Below are positions 62,118-64,000 of a DNA stretch of 64,000 bases, piece after piece (the stretch's first letter is position 1; every line of letters starts with the position of its first letter). Made by a program: the position numbers and the translations under genes. The notes below the pieces were generated by a model. The model was given only the letters and a program-made list of their open reading frames with translations. It did not search any database and had not been told where the DNA came from. Origin of the DNA: Chitinophagaceae bacterium (GTDB lineage: Bacteria > Bacteroidota > Bacteroidia > Chitinophagales > Chitinophagaceae); assembly GCA_947371755.1 (NCBI GenBank), contig CANBQT010000003.1, positions 1 to 64,000 of the forward strand. Reading direction: 5' to 3'.

Positions 62118-62339
62118 ATGCAAAAAATTCGTGAAAACATTGAAATGCAAGCGTTCGGGGTTTGTTCTGCCATTGGCGAGAAATTTGGTATTGCTAGCGC
62201 TAAAATCAGAATGTGGTTTATCTATATTTCATTTCTAACACTAGGCTCACCCATACTAATTTATATGATATTGGCCTTTTGGATCAATATCAAGAATTAT
62301 ATCATGGCAGGTAGGAGAAATCCAATAAAAAACTGGTAG
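62118..62339 (+). CDS. PspC-domain membrane protein
   Basis: 73 residues. FGVCSAIGEKFGIASAKIRMWFIYISFLTLGSPILIYMILAFWI is the PspC fold: an amphipathic GVCxxLGxxFGI segment followed by two membrane helices. In phage-shock systems PspC senses envelope stress; the short single-domain form is common in Bacteroidota and of unclear role. It converges on kdsA with a 3-bp gap. Confidence 0.87.
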   Translation: MQKIRENIEMQAFGVCSAIGEKFGIASAKIRMWFIYISFLTLGSPILIYMILAFWINIKNYIMAGRRNPIKNW

Positions 62340-62342
62340 TAT

Positions 62343-63167
62343 TTATATTACAGCCTTACGAAGTTTTACCAACTGCTCTAAAAGGGGTTCCAACAGATCT
62401 AAACGTAACATATTGGCGCCATCACTTTTGGCAACTGCTGGATTAGGATGTGTTTCTATGAAAAGACCATCTGCACCTGTTGCTATTGCTGCTTTGGCAA
62501 TGGTACCTATCAATTGAGGATTTCCACCTGTTATTCCTGAAGTTTGATTCGGCTGTTGTAGTGCATGTGTACAATCCATAATGACAGGGGTCTCGTGCTC
62601 TTTCATCCAAGGAATATTTCTATAATCCACAACCAGGTCGGTATATCCAAATGTATTTCCCCTTTCAGTTAGCATTACTTGTTCATTTCCGGCTTTTCTG
62701 ATCTTATCTACGGCAAATTTCATAGAAGGACCACTTAGGAATTGTCCTTTTTTAACATTCACGATTTTTCCTGTTTCTGCGGCCGCTATTAATAAATCTG
62801 TTTGTCTGCACAAAAAAGCAGGGATCTGTAGAATATCGATAAAATCAGCAGCCATTGCTGCTTCTTCATGTGCATGAATATCAGAAGTAGTAGGTAAACC
62901 ATAAGTGACCCCTACTTTTTTAATGAGGGATAATCCATTGTCATCTCCAATACCTGTAAAGGAACTGGCACTTGTTCTATTTGCTTTTCTATAAGATGCT
63001 TTAAAAACATATGGAATTTCTAAACGCTTACAAATACCAGAAACCTTATCGGCAATTTCCATGACCAATTCTTCACTTTCAACCACACAGGGTCCGGCTA
63101 TGAGGAAAAAATTATCAGGATTGTATTGTTGATTTTTAAAAAGGGAAGAAAGGAAATCTGGCATCAT
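62343..63167 (-). CDS. kdsA: 3-deoxy-8-phosphooctulonate synthase
   Basis: 274 residues. NFFLIAGPCVVESEELV, YVFKASYRKANRTSASSFTG (active-site Lys) and VMLTERGNTFGYTDLVVDYRNI are the KdsA signatures; DCTHALQQPN gives the catalytic Asp. It joins phosphoenolpyruvate and arabinose-5-phosphate to Kdo-8-phosphate for lipopolysaccharide. Two ATGs in tandem (63167 and 63164) are possible starts. Confidence 0.94.
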   Translation of the reverse strand: MMPDFLSSLFKNQQYNPDNFFLIAGPCVVESEELVMEIADKVSGICKRLEIPYVFKASYRKANRTSASSFTGIGDDNGLSLIKKVGVTYGLPTTSDIHAHEEAAMAADFIDILQIPAFLCRQTDLLIAAAETGKIVNVKKGQFLSGPSMKFAVDKIRKAGNEQVMLTERGNTFGYTDLVVDYRNIPWMKEHETPVIMDCTHALQQPNQTSGITGGNPQLIGTIAKAAIATGADGLFIETHPNPAVAKSDGANMLRLDLLEPLLEQLVKLRKAVI

Positions 63168-63186
63168 GAAAGAAAGGTTTAAAATG

Positions 63187-63194
63187 CAAAATTA
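63187..63194 (-). promoter_or_regulatory. -7 promoter box (TAATTTTG) of kdsA
   Basis: Minus-strand TAATTTTG, 19 bases upstream of the ATG at 63167. Confidence 0.45.
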
Positions 63195-63259
63195 GTGAAA
63201 TCAAACAGTAGTTGAAGAGAATGGAAAAAGATAACCACTGTTAGTTTCCGAAAACTATC

Positions 63260-63267
63260 TATTTTTG
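63260..63267 (+). promoter_or_regulatory. -7 promoter box (TATTTTTG) of the epimerase-like gene
   Basis: TATTTTTG, 19 bases upstream of the ATG at 63287. Confidence 0.45.
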
Positions 63268-63286
63268 AACCCCTTAAAATGATACA

Positions 63287-64000
63287 ATGGCAAAAGAGAA
63301 AATATTAGTGATTGGTGCTTCGGGACAAATAGGAGTTGAATTAACTCTTGCACTTCGGAAAATATATGGTGCGGCCAATGTGGTGGCATCTGATCTTCGG
63401 GAAGAGAATGAACTATTAAAAGGCACTGGTCCGTATGTTAGCATGGATGTAATGAACAAAGAAATGTTGCATGTGCAGGTAATTCGCCAGAACATCACCC
63501 AGATCTATCTTCTTGCTGCCATACTTTCAGCAACCGGTGAGAAAAATCCAAACCTTGCCTGGCATTTAAATATGCAGGGATTATTAAACGTACTTGATAT
63601 TGCACGCGAAGAAAAATTGCAAAAAGTATATTGGCCTAGCAGCATTGCTGTGTTTGGTCCCACTTCTCCAAAACAATTATGTCCTCAGCAAACAGTGATA
63701 GAGCCTATAACTGTGTATGGTATCAGCAAATATGCGGGCGAGTTTTGGTGTAATTATTATCATCAGCGTTATGGAGTGGATGTTCGAAGCATTCGTTACC
63801 CTGGGTTGATTAGTTACAAATCAGCTCCAGGTGGCGGAACAACCGACTATGCTGTGGAGATTTATAGTGAAGCACTGGCTGAAAAAAAATACCAATGTTT
63901 TTTACAGGAAGATACTTATTTACCAATGATGTATATGCCTGATGCCATCCGTGCTACTATGGAATTGATGCATGCCCCTGTTGAAAACATTTCAGTTCGC
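63287..64000 (+). CDS. NAD-dependent epimerase/dehydratase, L-threonine 3-dehydrogenase-like (5' part)
   Basis: Translated by hand from the ATG at 63287; 238 codons to the window edge without a stop. Short-chain extended dehydrogenase: Rossmann motif GASGQIG, the YGISKYAGE catalytic Tyr-Lys, and GGGTTDYAVEIYSEAL, which is characteristic of SDR-type threonine dehydrogenases. WPSSIAVFGP supplies the Ser. It would oxidise threonine to 2-amino-3-ketobutyrate. The last part of the protein is missing. Confidence 0.82.
   Translation, partial: MAKEKILVIGASGQIGVELTLALRKIYGAANVVASDLREENELLKGTGPYVSMDVMNKEMLHVQVIRQNITQIYLLAAILSATGEKNPNLAWHLNMQGLLNVLDIAREEKLQKVYWPSSIAVFGPTSPKQLCPQQTVIEPITVYGISKYAGEFWCNYYHQRYGVDVRSIRYPGLISYKSAPGGGTTDYAVEIYSEALAEKKYQCFLQEDTYLPMMYMPDAIRATMELMHAPVENISVR

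Overview
The window reads as chromosomal DNA of a low-GC, probably aquatic Bacteroidota, most likely family Chitinophagaceae (Sediminibacterium-like). This is inferred from: TAnnTTTG -7 promoter boxes and few Shine-Dalgarno sites; Bacteroidota marker genes (a type IX secretion plug protein, a lipoprotein TamA/BamA paralogue of TamL type, the archaeal-type short ProRS, TolB-independent secreted hydrolases with -AQ signal-peptide ends); and a green-type proton-pumping rhodopsin followed by crtY and blh. Both ends are truncated inside genes. No phage, transposase, CRISPR array or plasmid gene was seen.

Layout. 1-2155: a multicopper oxidase, an HMA-domain protein and a small outer-membrane barrel, probably a copper-handling group, with a triple-heptamer operator-like site. 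2173-6814 (minus): a lipoprotein, a UbiA-like protein, an M42 aminopeptidase, a class I amidotransferase and an ATP-grasp protein. 6864-9895: LuxE-like acyl-protein synthetase, tRNA-Leu(CAG), a roughly 100-bp tandem repeat, ROK kinase and NagB-like deaminase. 9993-12852 (minus): rhodopsin, crtY, blh, with a strong hairpin at the rhodopsin/crtY junction. 13140-21546: secreted esterase, class V aminotransferase, M28 peptidase, SGNH hydrolase and two glycoside hydrolases. 21645-27786: radical SAM/B12 protein, SET protein, CBM6-like secreted protein, J-domain/KTSC protein, a double ABC ATPase and a papain-like peptidase. 28080-33664: receiver-only regulator facing a multi-PAS histidine kinase, then a P2-type cation ATPase. 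33841-40190: EamA transporter, dapD, GT9 glycosyltransferase, CCA-adding enzyme, pRiA4b-ORF3-like protein and miaA.

40199-51796: FadL-like porin, a lipoprotein, proS, truB, tamL-like gene, a SpoU/TrmH methyltransferase, an FtsX-like permease, the T9SS plug gene, the SRP RNA and a transaldolase-type gene with a structured leader. 51856-58821: AlkD-like glycosylase, Gfo/Idh/MocA oxidoreductase, GH16 and GH30 enzymes (a small beta-glucan-degrading set), a GDPD, a TlpA-like thioredoxin and a ChaN-like protein. 58822-64000: a 20-copy heptanucleotide array next to GC-rich palindromes, a small membrane protein, aconitase, PspC, kdsA and the start of a threonine-dehydrogenase-like gene.

The strongest non-gene signals are: (i) a composite intergenic element made of AAAAAGT heptamers beside CCCCTC..GAGGGG palindromes, seen twice; (ii) the 14-bp stem-loop that contains the crtY start codon; (iii) promoter boxes so close to start codons that leaderless transcripts are expected; (iv) a pseudoknot-capable leader before the transaldolase gene. 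All structural claims come from reading complementarity by eye; nothing was computed or searched in databases.
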